64,000 bases of DNA. Source: Pedobacter sp. KBW06. Its GTDB lineage: Bacteria > Bacteroidota > Bacteroidia > Sphingobacteriales > Sphingobacteriaceae. The stretch is taken from NCBI RefSeq assembly GCF_003852525.1, contig NZ_QAJL01000005.1, positions 879,230-943,229 of the forward strand, in the 5' to 3' direction. Below are positions 45,085 through 53,645 of this stretch, piece after piece. The position numbers and the translations under genes are program-made. The notes beneath the pieces are model-generated. The model did not search any database. It saw only the letters and a program-made list of their open reading frames with translations, and was not told where the DNA came from. Within the stretch, counting starts at the first letter, position 1. Each line of letters opens with the position of its first letter.

Positions 45085-46313
45085 TGAAGAAAGTCGTTAA
45101 GAAAACAGATCTGGATAAAAACTGACAACAGATAGAACAGAATGAGGTAATTTTTAAAGGGATCAGCAAATTTCAGGACCAATACTGCGCAAAAAAACGT
45201 CAAATAAAAGATAAAGGGTAAAGTATGCTGATATACGCCTGTGAAATAAGTACCACAAATGAGGAGCAGCGCAATTACCAGTTTCCCGGACTTTTCAGGT
45301 TTAAAATCCCTTACCAGCCAAAGGAGGTAAATGAGAAAAAAGGGGCTGCAAAAAAGATGGCGGTTTAAGCTCCATATATTTGTTGCCCCCTTCAGGTTGA
45401 AAGTGAAGAAAGTATCCAGAAACGTAGTTCCTGCCAGGCAGAGCGCAGAGAAAACAACCGCTTTGGGAATGTTCTGAAATGGATGGGAATCCCGCTGGCG
45501 GAGCCTTAAAAAAATCCATTTCAGGCAATGAAAGGCCGCAATTGATCCAATCACAAACGCGGCCCCGTCTACTCCGATGATCCTCTCCGGATCGTAAGTG
45601 GTTAGTGGAAACTTTGGAACGATCCAGTGCCTTTTCCAGAACTGTTGGATGTCTAGAAAATAAAACCACCTGCCCGTTTGCCGGAATTGTACATAGGCAG
45701 AAATCATTAGCCCGGAGGCACAGGCGGCAATGCTATAGAACAGGTTTAAAAGCAGTCTCCGCTTCGGTTGTTTTCGATCATAAGTCAATATTTCCGTAAT
45801 GATTATTGCCGGTATGAACAAAAGAGAAACGGACCTCACCGTAGCTGCCAGCAGAAAACCGCTGATCTTAATGGGGCTGTATTTTAACTGATAGCCCAAC
45901 AGGATCATCGTCGCAAACAGAAAGGACAACGATTCTGAATAAGGCAATCCAAAAAAAATAAAAGAAGGGCTGCCCAGCATAATCAATAGGAATATCGGGG
46001 ATACTGCTTCTTTCCAGACCAGCAGGTAAAATGAAGTGATAAAGATGGCCAGATTGAGCAGGCAAATGGAAAGGGCCGACAACTGGCTCAATTTCCACAG
46101 AAATGGAAACAGCGGAAAAAAAGCCATATTACAAACTTGTAAAGGCACAAAAACATAACCCTTCTCGCTGATGTCATGGTACCAAAAGGCATCCCAGTTC
46201 AATAAATTTTGTTCGTCCGGAACTGCATCTATCACCTGATAATGAAGCAGCAAAAGGTAAGCGATGACAAAAATATTGAAGTGCAAAAAAATAAGGAGCG
46301 GCGTTCTGTTCAT
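45066..46313 (-). CDS. PIG-V-like mannosyltransferase
   Basis: A 415-residue protein with about ten membrane helices. NLLNWDAFWYHDISEKGYVF near residue 38 matches the key periplasmic loop of GPI mannosyltransferase II (GT76) proteins, with the Asp in WDAFWY as the probable catalytic residue; NMAFFPLFPFLWKLS and LGSPSFIFFGLPYSESLSFL also fit. These enzymes use polyprenyl-phosphate-mannose. Bacterial members are uncommon but known. Its start overlaps the GtrA stop by 4 bp (ATGA), so it is cotranslated with it. Confidence 0.78.
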   Translation of the reverse strand: MNRTPLLIFLHFNIFVIAYLLLLHYQVIDAVPDEQNLLNWDAFWYHDISEKGYVFVPLQVCNMAFFPLFPFLWKLSQLSALSICLLNLAIFITSFYLLVWKEAVSPIFLLIMLGSPSFIFFGLPYSESLSFLFATMILLGYQLKYSPIKISGFLLAATVRSVSLLFIPAIIITEILTYDRKQPKRRLLLNLFYSIAACASGLMISAYVQFRQTGRWFYFLDIQQFWKRHWIVPKFPLTTYDPERIIGVDGAAFVIGSIAAFHCLKWIFLRLRQRDSHPFQNIPKAVVFSALCLAGTTFLDTFFTFNLKGATNIWSLNRHLFCSPFFLIYLLWLVRDFKPEKSGKLVIALLLICGTYFTGVYQHTLPFIFYLTFFCAVLVLKFADPFKNYLILFYLLSVFIQICFLNDFLHYKWVG

Positions 46314-46771
46314 TTGAAAGGCATGATCTGATCTGATAACTCAAACCCTTCCTGAGCTAATTTTACCTGGTTATTTTTCCGGAAGGTAACGAAGTAATTT
46401 GCTCCAAAATTCCATAAGAATACCAGCACCGTTGCCAGGCATTTACTTAGATAAAATTCATGATGCAAATGTTGATGGACCACATAGATAATGACGCTAT
46501 GAAACAACAGGCCTATTGCCGAAACACCAATAAATGTTAAATAAAGAGAAAAGCTGAGCTTTTTTGCTTTTCCGAATGTCCAGGACGAGTTGAGGTAGAA
46601 ATTGTTCGAAGCAGCGACAAAAAATCCTATTGTATTTGCGACGTACAGGTTTTGAAACCATACTTCTTTTACAAGAAAAGTGATGGAAAAGTCGATCGCT
46701 GTTCCCAACAAGCCAACGAGTCCGAATTTGAAAACTTTGGCGGCGATCTTTTTTAGGTGGATCAGGTTCAT
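46310..46771 (-). CDS. GtrA-family membrane protein
   Basis: A 153-residue protein with four membrane helices. FKFGLVGLLGTAIDFSITFL near residue 13, FFVAASNNFYLNSSWTF near 50 and FLWNFGANYFVTFRKN near 120 are the family signatures. GtrA proteins are thought to flip polyprenyl-phosphate sugars across the inner membrane, which would link the cytoplasmic GT2 at 40640 to the membrane mannosyltransferases on either side. Overlaps the next gene by 4 bp. Confidence 0.9.
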   Translation of the reverse strand: MNLIHLKKIAAKVFKFGLVGLLGTAIDFSITFLVKEVWFQNLYVANTIGFFVAASNNFYLNSSWTFGKAKKLSFSLYLTFIGVSAIGLLFHSVIIYVVHQHLHHEFYLSKCLATVLVFLWNFGANYFVTFRKNNQVKLAQEGFELSDQIMPFK

Positions 46772-46814
46772 ATCAAATCATTTAATTTAGTTAGCCATTA
46801 GGTAAAAAACAGGT

Positions 46815-48299
46815 CTACTCTGATTCATATAAAATGAGGTTTGTGTCATTAAGCGTTGTATCGTAAAATCTGATGAGCTGCTGTACAAAAGGCGTTAAGG
46901 TCTGATACCTGAAATGCAGGTGCTCCCTTTCCAGCAGTCGGCCAAGCGCAGGATCATCTATACTTTTAGCCGGGATCAGCAACAGCACTTTCCCCTGCTC
47001 ATTCTTTCCTCCCGGTCCCTTAAACTTATCCAGGTCCTGCAGGGCGATGAGGCTAACGGAAGCATGACGATAAAATGTATTTTGCGGGCTAATGTCCTGA
47101 TAAGGATTTGCCCCTTCAGGATACATGAGCTGAACCTGCTGTTTACCATAATGCTGATAGATATAAGTCGTTAGCGCTACTTTAGCAAGGCCTGCTCCTC
47201 TGGAGCTGGTCACGATCAGTCCGCAAAGGTTATAGCAAAAAATTATAGCCAGCCCAACAGGCAATACCAGTGTATATTTTTTTGGGAATAAGGCCCTCAG
47301 GTATTGATAGCCTAAAATCAGGAACAAAGGCACCAAATTGGCCAGAGGGAATAAAAATCGCAGTTCTTTATGCGGAATCAACGCGTGAACCAGCAAAAAA
47401 GGAAATAATGCCCATAAACAGACATGTCCCGGATTTTTAAGGATCAGGATCAGTAAAGACAGGATGATGAAGAACCCAAAAATCCCCGGCGCTTTAAAGG
47501 TATAGATCAAATACTGGTACCAGGGTTCGGTACCAAAGCTGGAAGCGATATCCTGGAGGATATTGGCCTCAAAGTAATTATACAAGGTAAACGATGCCGA
47601 TCCATAAAACCAGCTGTCTACCCCTATCCCCAGCAAAAGAACCATAAGGATACATCCGAAAATGAGCAGCATGTTCCGGTAGCTGAACCTGCCCACAACC
47701 ATCAGCCAGATCAACACACCGGAAACCAGCAGTGCAGATTGAAATCTAAATAATATGGACAGCCCCAGCGCAACACCCAACAACAGCAGTCTCGCTAATT
47801 TTGGCTGATCAGCGCATTTGAAAACCAGTGTTAAGGACATTAAAAAGCACAGGCCAGACCAGCTTTCTGAGGAGAAACGCACATTGATGTAAGGCAGAAA
47901 CCATAAAAAATACGACAGAAAGATAAAATATGGAAATAGATTTTCAGGGAGGAGAAGCCGCTGGCTTTCGACAAACCTGTTAATCACCCAGATGGCCAGG
48001 CCGGCACTAATTAACCGCAGCAGAAATGCCATGAGATAAGGACTTTCGATTCCAATGGCATACATGCCCTTGAACAACAGGAAACATAAGGATGGTTGTA
48101 AAGCGGACCGTATTTGCGCCTTATATTCCCATGCCAACTCTGAGGCCTGTACCTTTCCGGCTTTGAAACCCGCAAATTCAATGATCTGGAAATGTTCGTC
48201 CCAATGATGATAGCCGCTGCTATTCCAGGCCACGATCACATAAATGACCACAACAATCGCCAGAAAGTAACCTGAATTTTCTATTTTAAATTTTGCCAT
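46815..48299 (-). CDS. GT22-like mannosyltransferase (ALG9/PIG-B type)
   Basis: A 494-residue protein with about ten membrane helices. GYHHWDEHFQIIEFAGFKAG near residue 30 and WEYKAQIRSALQPSLCF near 57 match GT22 enzymes, with the acidic pair in DE as the likely catalytic loop and the (E)Y...RS motif after it. VRFSSESWSGLCFLMSL and HKELRFLFPLANLVPLFL are further family features. GT22 enzymes add mannose from a lipid donor. It lies 43 bp before gtrA and 29 bp after the barrel gene on the same strand, so all may be one transcript. Confidence 0.8.
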   Translation of the reverse strand: MAKFKIENSGYFLAIVVVIYVIVAWNSSGYHHWDEHFQIIEFAGFKAGKVQASELAWEYKAQIRSALQPSLCFLLFKGMYAIGIESPYLMAFLLRLISAGLAIWVINRFVESQRLLLPENLFPYFIFLSYFLWFLPYINVRFSSESWSGLCFLMSLTLVFKCADQPKLARLLLLGVALGLSILFRFQSALLVSGVLIWLMVVGRFSYRNMLLIFGCILMVLLLGIGVDSWFYGSASFTLYNYFEANILQDIASSFGTEPWYQYLIYTFKAPGIFGFFIILSLLILILKNPGHVCLWALFPFLLVHALIPHKELRFLFPLANLVPLFLILGYQYLRALFPKKYTLVLPVGLAIIFCYNLCGLIVTSSRGAGLAKVALTTYIYQHYGKQQVQLMYPEGANPYQDISPQNTFYRHASVSLIALQDLDKFKGPGGKNEQGKVLLLIPAKSIDDPALGRLLEREHLHFRYQTLTPFVQQLIRFYDTTLNDTNLILYESE

Positions 48300-48328
48300 T
48301 GGGAGAACAGATCCTATTAAATACTGGA

Positions 48329-51127
48329 TTATTTGGAGCCAAATTGCCGGGGATAGAACGCAACGCTGAACATAAAAAATTGCTGCAGATTATTTACGGT
48401 ACCTAAGCTGATCGTGTTGTTGTCTACGTAACTGATCACATTGGTTCTTTGTCGCAACAGGTCATTTGCAGAAAACTTCAACTCCAGCTGCTCTTTTTTT
48501 AGCATCCTGTAATACAGGTTGATGTTCCATATTAAATTCTGCACACTTTTTGTCCCCGTGCTCTCATTTATATTGTAGTGCATTTGGTTCACAAGCGTTA
48601 CGCGTTTTGGCCAGGACAAATGAAAATCCGAACCAATGGACCTGTAATTAAAATTAAGTTTCTGAGTACCCGATTCACTTTTGATGCGGTTGGTATACCA
48701 TGAAGTACCCGCATCCAAATCAAGCTGCATGCTTTCTGAAAGTACATAATTGATTTTCCCAAGAACCCTGAAATTCACATTATCAGACTTGCTCAACAAT
48801 CCGTTCAGATAATATGGGTTTTCTGAGAAGTTAGCGTAAGGCATTAATAAAATACTCAGGGGGGCAGAAAACATTTTAAAAGAACGCATATACTGACCAG
48901 AAAAATTGATGTATTTACGTCCGTCCAAATTCATCGTATACCCCACTCTTCTTCCCTGGGGATCATAAAAACTACTGTCCGTAAAGCCATTTTTAAAAAA
49001 ACCAGCTTCTACATCCAGTTTAAACAATCCTTTTCCCGGCCTGTTATTGGAAAAATTTAACCTCAGGCTTTGCTGATACTGCTGTTTTAAACTGCCATTG
49101 CCTATTTTCATATAAACCTGCTGGGCACTGTCAACAAGCGGGGCTAAATTATCTATACCGGGAATTTCTGCAGAGGTAGAATAACCGAGCGAAAAACTTC
49201 GCTCATATTTTCCGGCTTTCTGAATGGCATAAGTTAAATTTGCAGAAGGCAGTGCAGTATGATAAGTTCTGCTGATGTTTTGAAAACTTTTCTCCGATTT
49301 ATTCCTCTGGCCAATCACCTGCATTTCCATCAGCACTTCGAATGAAAGCCGTTCATCAGATCGCTGGGCGATATTTTTACCGAAATTGCCATTGAACTTA
49401 ATTCCCGGCCGTTCTGTTAAAGTTTGATACGTGCTTTGATTAGACAAGTAGGAATTCAGCGAAGTATAGGCTCCGCTTTGTGTATCCAGGTTATAGACCA
49501 ACTGATCATTTGACTGCCGGAATTGTGAGGCATTGTTGATCAGTTTCGTCTGAATTTTCCTGGCAATTCGTAAAAACTGAGAGACATTTACTTCTCCGTA
49601 TAAAGACTGACTGATTCCCGTTTGATTAAAAAGGGATTTCCGGTTAAAATCAGTACTATTCTTTGGAATAGCATTGGAAGAAAATTCACGAAGCATGGTG
49701 CTGTATGTATTTTCATTATGATAACGGTTGTTCTCAAACTCATATTTAAGATAAAAATCCTGATATAATTTGGTATCGATATTACTTCTGAAATCGGCAT
49801 ATAACTTCAACCTTTTGTTATGATCCGAAAAGTCATTTTTTGTTTTGTATTCACTCAGTAATGATCCGGCCCCATTTAACGTATTGCTTTGGTTTTGATT
49901 TTTATATCCGGAATTGTTTTCTTCATATTCAGGCGCAAAAAAGAAGGACTTAAATTTCTTGTTTACCCCAATTGAGCTTCTTAAGCTATGCTTATACCGG
50001 TAATTACTTCCATCTTCAAGATTATTTCTTTTCAGCACATCATCTGTTAAGGAAGTAACTTCATTTACATTTTTTAAAGTCTCATTACTAGACCGGAAAC
50101 CAAAATAACCGGACTTCGATGTTACGGCTTTGTTTACATCCAGGTCGTAATTAAATCCCCAGGCCGAAAATTTATTCAATCCCTGTTTATAGAAATCAGA
50201 CTGGTACTTCGAGTTGTCACTTCCTCCGGGCTTATACACGCTTAGGCGCAACATATCGTCAATACTGTAAGTTTCTTTATTGGTATTATTGGTAGCCGCC
50301 ATTAAACTCAGCTGGCTCTTAGGAGTAAAAGCATTCAGGGCCACACTGCCTTCATATCTTCCCTCCGTTCCTAACCCCGCTCCGATTTTTCCAAACAAGC
50401 CTTTCTTTTTACCCTCTTTCAAAGCAATGTTCATCGTTACTGTGGGTGTCCGGATCTCAGCATCGGTATGACTTTGATCATTGTATACCTGAACCTTATC
50501 AATAATGTCTTTAGGCAGGTTTCTCATTGCAATAACCGGATCCGATCCAAAGAAAGGTTTACCTTCAACCAGAAGGCGGCTTACCGCTTTGCCGTTCACG
50601 GTGATTTTGCCATCGCCCCAAACTATAATGCCAGGCACTTTTCTAAGCATATCTTCTACCACTGCATTTTCTTTTGTTTTGAAGGCCTCCGCATTAATTT
50701 CCAGTGTATCCCCACGCATCACCATCGGCGGACGCTGTGCAACGATCTTTACTTCTTCCAGATTGTTTTCCCTCTTCAACAGGAACAGTTCTCCAAGTTC
50801 AATTTCGGGGGTTTTACTACTAAATTTTATCTTCTTATAAAACGTGGTATAGTTTACATGGCTCAGGCTTAGGGTCAGCGTACTGTCTAAGGGGAGCCCT
50901 TCCAATTTAAAGGAACCGTTCGCTTTCGTAAACAGATAGGTCAGGATCGCAGAATCCTTTTGTAAATAGATCGTAACCGTAGCCGCCGGGATAGCAGATT
51001 TTGACTCCTTGTCTTTTGCAACACCACGTACTACCCCTTTTACCGGATTTGAATTTGACTGTCCAAAAGACAAGTACCCGTAAAAGCAAATCAGCATCAA
51101 CACAATAAGCGGCGTCTTTTTACTCAT
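48329..51127 (-). CDS. Outer-membrane beta-barrel protein, TonB-receptor-like
   Basis: A 932-residue protein when started at the ATG at 51127 (MSKKTPLIVLMLICFYGYLS); the ATG at 51139 adds four residues and is equally possible. Signal peptide, then a carboxypeptidase-regulatory-like domain near 30-115 (GVAKDKESKSAIPAATVTIY), a plug-like domain (VVEDMLRKVPGIIVWGDGKI; GKAVSRLLVEGKPFFGSDPV; ALKEGKKKGLFGKIGAG) and a long barrel. This layout is the outer-membrane beta-barrel family of Bacteroidota. The gene overlaps the thioredoxin-like gene by 8 bp. Substrate unknown; it may export or import a product of the surrounding cluster. Confidence 0.85.
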   Translation of the reverse strand: MSKKTPLIVLMLICFYGYLSFGQSNSNPVKGVVRGVAKDKESKSAIPAATVTIYLQKDSAILTYLFTKANGSFKLEGLPLDSTLTLSLSHVNYTTFYKKIKFSSKTPEIELGELFLLKRENNLEEVKIVAQRPPMVMRGDTLEINAEAFKTKENAVVEDMLRKVPGIIVWGDGKITVNGKAVSRLLVEGKPFFGSDPVIAMRNLPKDIIDKVQVYNDQSHTDAEIRTPTVTMNIALKEGKKKGLFGKIGAGLGTEGRYEGSVALNAFTPKSQLSLMAATNNTNKETYSIDDMLRLSVYKPGGSDNSKYQSDFYKQGLNKFSAWGFNYDLDVNKAVTSKSGYFGFRSSNETLKNVNEVTSLTDDVLKRNNLEDGSNYRYKHSLRSSIGVNKKFKSFFFAPEYEENNSGYKNQNQSNTLNGAGSLLSEYKTKNDFSDHNKRLKLYADFRSNIDTKLYQDFYLKYEFENNRYHNENTYSTMLREFSSNAIPKNSTDFNRKSLFNQTGISQSLYGEVNVSQFLRIARKIQTKLINNASQFRQSNDQLVYNLDTQSGAYTSLNSYLSNQSTYQTLTERPGIKFNGNFGKNIAQRSDERLSFEVLMEMQVIGQRNKSEKSFQNISRTYHTALPSANLTYAIQKAGKYERSFSLGYSTSAEIPGIDNLAPLVDSAQQVYMKIGNGSLKQQYQQSLRLNFSNNRPGKGLFKLDVEAGFFKNGFTDSSFYDPQGRRVGYTMNLDGRKYINFSGQYMRSFKMFSAPLSILLMPYANFSENPYYLNGLLSKSDNVNFRVLGKINYVLSESMQLDLDAGTSWYTNRIKSESGTQKLNFNYRSIGSDFHLSWPKRVTLVNQMHYNINESTGTKSVQNLIWNINLYYRMLKKEQLELKFSANDLLRQRTNVISYVDNNTISLGTVNNLQQFFMFSVAFYPRQFGSK

Positions 51128-51761
51128 ATATCCGAACATTTAAATACCTGAATATCTCTTTAAGATATTCTGTGGTTTGGTAAGGCACCTCTTTAAAAGG
51201 GACAAATATTTTAGTGGCTTTGAAGTCCGGGGTTAATACAAACAGGAAGGGAAGGTTCTTGTTTTCCAGGGGCAGGCCCAGGTTTGTTCCGGGAAGGCCA
51301 TAGGTGGCAAAAGCATATTTTTTGTTCCGGGTTTTAATTAAAAAATCTCTTTCCGTATAGATGTCTGTCAGGATCAACAGTTCAGGGAGCTTTTCCCGTT
51401 TGGTAATCCGGTGTATCTGAGAAACCACTGAGTCTACGCAAACCTCACAATCAATGTGAGAATACCTCAATATTAACCTCGGTTTATTTCCAACCAGTTC
51501 TTTCAGGGAACGGGACTGACCTTCGGGCGTTTTAACCAGTGTTTTAGCGGAGACCAGTTTATGATCACTTGGAATAACCAGGGTTGGGTATAAGTTATAA
51601 AAAGCAGATTTTAGTTTTACAACCGGCCCGTCGTCTGCCACTTTCGGAACAGCAATTGCCTGCTCCAGTCTGGCTTTAGGTTTCATTAAAATGAACACCA
51701 ATGTGGTGGTGGTAGCCATCAGCAAGGTCAGTGTCAGATTGAGTAAATGATCTTTATTCAT
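51120..51761 (-). CDS. Membrane-anchored thioredoxin-fold protein
   Basis: A 213-residue protein with one N-terminal membrane helix (LLNLTLTLLMATTTTLVFIL), so the domain lies in the periplasm. The redox motif is Cys105-Glu-Val-Cys108 in LRYSHIDCEVCVDSV, in the place of the TlpA/AhpC CxxC. ELLILTDIYTERDF and LPFLFVLTPDFKATKIFVPF follow the fold. A role in keeping cysteines of the neighbouring Cys-rich secreted protein in the right state is suggested by context. Between the TMTC-like and barrel genes, spaced 9 bp and overlapping 8 bp. Confidence 0.7.
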   Translation of the reverse strand: MNKDHLLNLTLTLLMATTTTLVFILMKPKARLEQAIAVPKVADDGPVVKLKSAFYNLYPTLVIPSDHKLVSAKTLVKTPEGQSRSLKELVGNKPRLILRYSHIDCEVCVDSVVSQIHRITKREKLPELLILTDIYTERDFLIKTRNKKYAFATYGLPGTNLGLPLENKNLPFLFVLTPDFKATKIFVPFKEVPYQTTEYLKEIFRYLNVRIYE

Positions 51762-51770
51762 ATTTTATTG

Positions 51771-53000
51771 CTATAAGTTCATGCCCTGCCAATTGTTAAC
51801 CAGATTAAAGCTGTAATATGCGATGGCGACCACATAGACAGCAAAGCCCCCGATAATTGCTTTATTGCTGAAGGTGAGCTGTTCAAAACGGATATTTTCT
51901 CCAAGCGCAACAACGGCCATCATTAAGAGGCCAAAGGATGATAAATACATATACCTGTCAGCCACCACAGCTGCCCTTGCCAGTGGAAATACCTGGATAG
52001 ACAGTAATAAATGAGCGAAAAAGATCCCGATGCATAAGAGATAGAAATTGAAATTCTTTCCACCCTTAAGTAATCCCGTCAGCTGCCATGAAAGCAAACC
52101 AAACACAACAGGATAAACATAAAATTTAAGCGGCAAGGCTTGTCCGGCAGCATTTGGAAAGGGATAATGATAATGAAGGTCAATTGGGACAAACAGGTTA
52201 AAGACATAAAAACAAAGGCAATAAAAAGTTAATACGATGCGCTGGTAAAAAGGATAGCGGGCAATGTCATGACTGCCATCTCCGTAAACAGCCGCATAAA
52301 CAGTGACCAATCCAAATACCAGCGACAAGACCATAAAAGGCAGCAGGTAAACAATGGTCTTTTTCAGGTTCACCTGATCATACTGCCGGTCGTAGCAATA
52401 ACGAAATACCAGAAACATAAGCGACAACAGGACGGCCTGTTCCTTGGCTAAAAAAGCCAGTGTGAACGCTAAAATGCTTGCCACATAATACCCTTTGCTC
52501 CCATTTACATAAGCCTTTATAAACCACATAAAGGAAAGCAGCCCAAAGAAACTGAACAACAATATTTTTGAGGCAGAGATCCATACCACCGATTCTACAT
52601 TGAACGGCAGGATTGCCCATAGCACAGTTACCACATAGGCCAGAACCGTTACATTACCGATATGGAACAACCTGAATATCGTTTTAGAAATGGTATAAAT
52701 TAATGCCGTGTTCAGTACATGTACAAAAAAGGAGATCAAATGGTACCAGTAGGGATCATAGCCATTAATTTTATAAATCAGATAATAGTACAGCGTATTT
52801 AGAGGAGCATATTGCAGTGAATTAATATTGGTAAACACCTTTTTTAAAAATTCAGGGTCAAATTTTGCCGGTCTGACCAGGACGTCATCTAATAACATCC
52901 ATTGATCGTCTACGTTTGCAAAGCGCAGCCCATTCAATTCTTTATAAATCAAAGACATCAGAATAACCAGCAGGAATACAAAAGGAAGCTTGTTCTTCAT
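51771..53000 (-). CDS. TMTC-like polytopic membrane glycosyltransferase
   Basis: A 409-residue protein with about ten membrane helices. GLRFANVDDQWMLLDDVLVR near residue 25, with an acidic pair, then YAPLNTLYYYLIYKINGYDP and WYHLISFFVHVLNTALIY match the membrane half of TMTC/GT-C enzymes that use dolichol-phosphate-mannose; VVADRYMYLSSFGLLMM near 350 is another hallmark. The TPR repeats of eukaryotic TMTCs are absent. It may glycosylate secreted proteins of this cluster. Lies 75 bp after the Cys-rich protein gene and 9 bp before the thioredoxin-like gene. Confidence 0.72.
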   Translation of the reverse strand: MKNKLPFVFLLVILMSLIYKELNGLRFANVDDQWMLLDDVLVRPAKFDPEFLKKVFTNINSLQYAPLNTLYYYLIYKINGYDPYWYHLISFFVHVLNTALIYTISKTIFRLFHIGNVTVLAYVVTVLWAILPFNVESVVWISASKILLFSFFGLLSFMWFIKAYVNGSKGYYVASILAFTLAFLAKEQAVLLSLMFLVFRYCYDRQYDQVNLKKTIVYLLPFMVLSLVFGLVTVYAAVYGDGSHDIARYPFYQRIVLTFYCLCFYVFNLFVPIDLHYHYPFPNAAGQALPLKFYVYPVVFGLLSWQLTGLLKGGKNFNFYLLCIGIFFAHLLLSIQVFPLARAAVVADRYMYLSSFGLLMMAVVALGENIRFEQLTFSNKAIIGGFAVYVVAIAYYSFNLVNNWQGMNL

Positions 53001-53075
53001 ATCAGAAAAAGGCCATCTTTAAGGGTCTATCCACTCCTAAAAGATGGCTTGAAATAATGGTTAAAACTGGACCTG

Positions 53076-53594
53076 TTATTTTGTACCCGTACCGGTACCT
53101 CCCGGAGTTGTTCCCGTACCGCTTCCGGTTCCGGTTCCACTTCCTGTTCCGGTTCCGCTACCCGTTCCGGTTCCAGTTCCGCTGCCGGTTCCGGATCCTC
53201 CACCCGTACTTGGTACGAACAGATCCTCACATAAATCACCAATTGGTCCGAGAGGTGGATTCAGGATCACTTCCATACAAGTCCGTTGTTTGTCGTCATC
53301 TCTTACACAAGGCCTTACCGTTGCCTGAACGGTCATTTTTGCACGTTTATACTTAATACCTACCTCTTTGCCGTCTACCACAACAGTTGCTGATGCGCCG
53401 GTCAAACTACAGTAAACACAATCTACGGTCTTCTGTGTGCCATTCACATATCCGGACATGGCTGGAAGAACCTGAGAGCAATTGCCCGTTGGCGCCTGGG
53501 CAAACAGATTGAACTGTACGCTTAAGCTAAATAGAAAAGAGGTTGCTATCGTAACGAAGAACCACTTCTTCCTGTTTGTTAATTTATTTTTCAT
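53076..53594 (-). CDS. Secreted Cys-rich protein with Gly/Ser/Thr repeat tail
   Basis: A 172-residue secreted protein. Signal peptide of about 32 residues ending FAQA. The mature part has six Cys (NCSQ, VDCVYCSL, RPCVR, RTCMEV, GDLCED), enough for three disulfides. The last 44 residues are a Gly/Ser/Thr repeat (GSGTGTG pattern). The tail could be a flexible linker or an O-glycosylation region, as Ser/Thr is frequent and membrane glycosyltransferases are encoded next to it. In position it resembles the small secreted peptides (NVEALA type) found beside beta-propeller proteins in Bacteroidota, but sequence similarity was not seen. Confidence 0.6.
   Translation of the reverse strand: MKNKLTNRKKWFFVTIATSFLFSLSVQFNLFAQAPTGNCSQVLPAMSGYVNGTQKTVDCVYCSLTGASATVVVDGKEVGIKYKRAKMTVQATVRPCVRDDDKQRTCMEVILNPPLGPIGDLCEDLFVPSTGGGSGTGSGTGTGTGSGTGTGSGTGTGSGTGTTPGGTGTGTK
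53079..53210 (-). repeat. Low-complexity repeat coding Gly/Ser/Thr tail
   Basis: Imperfect hexanucleotide-type repetition of GGAACC/GGTTCC-like units that encodes the GSGTGT tail of the secreted protein. Such tracts vary in length by slippage, and are also prone to assembly error. Confidence 0.6.
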
Positions 53595-53645
53595 AAAATT
53601 TAAATTGAAGGTTATATGATTTTTGGATAGACCTTGAGCTCACTT

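Noticed and set aside
53079..53210. Possible CRISPR-like array
   Set aside because: The units are short, contiguous and coding, with no spacers and no cas genes in the window.
53057..53356. Plus-strand open frame rich in Arg/Phe repeats
   Set aside because: It is the antisense of the Gly/Ser/Thr repeat tail; the periodic look comes from that repeat.
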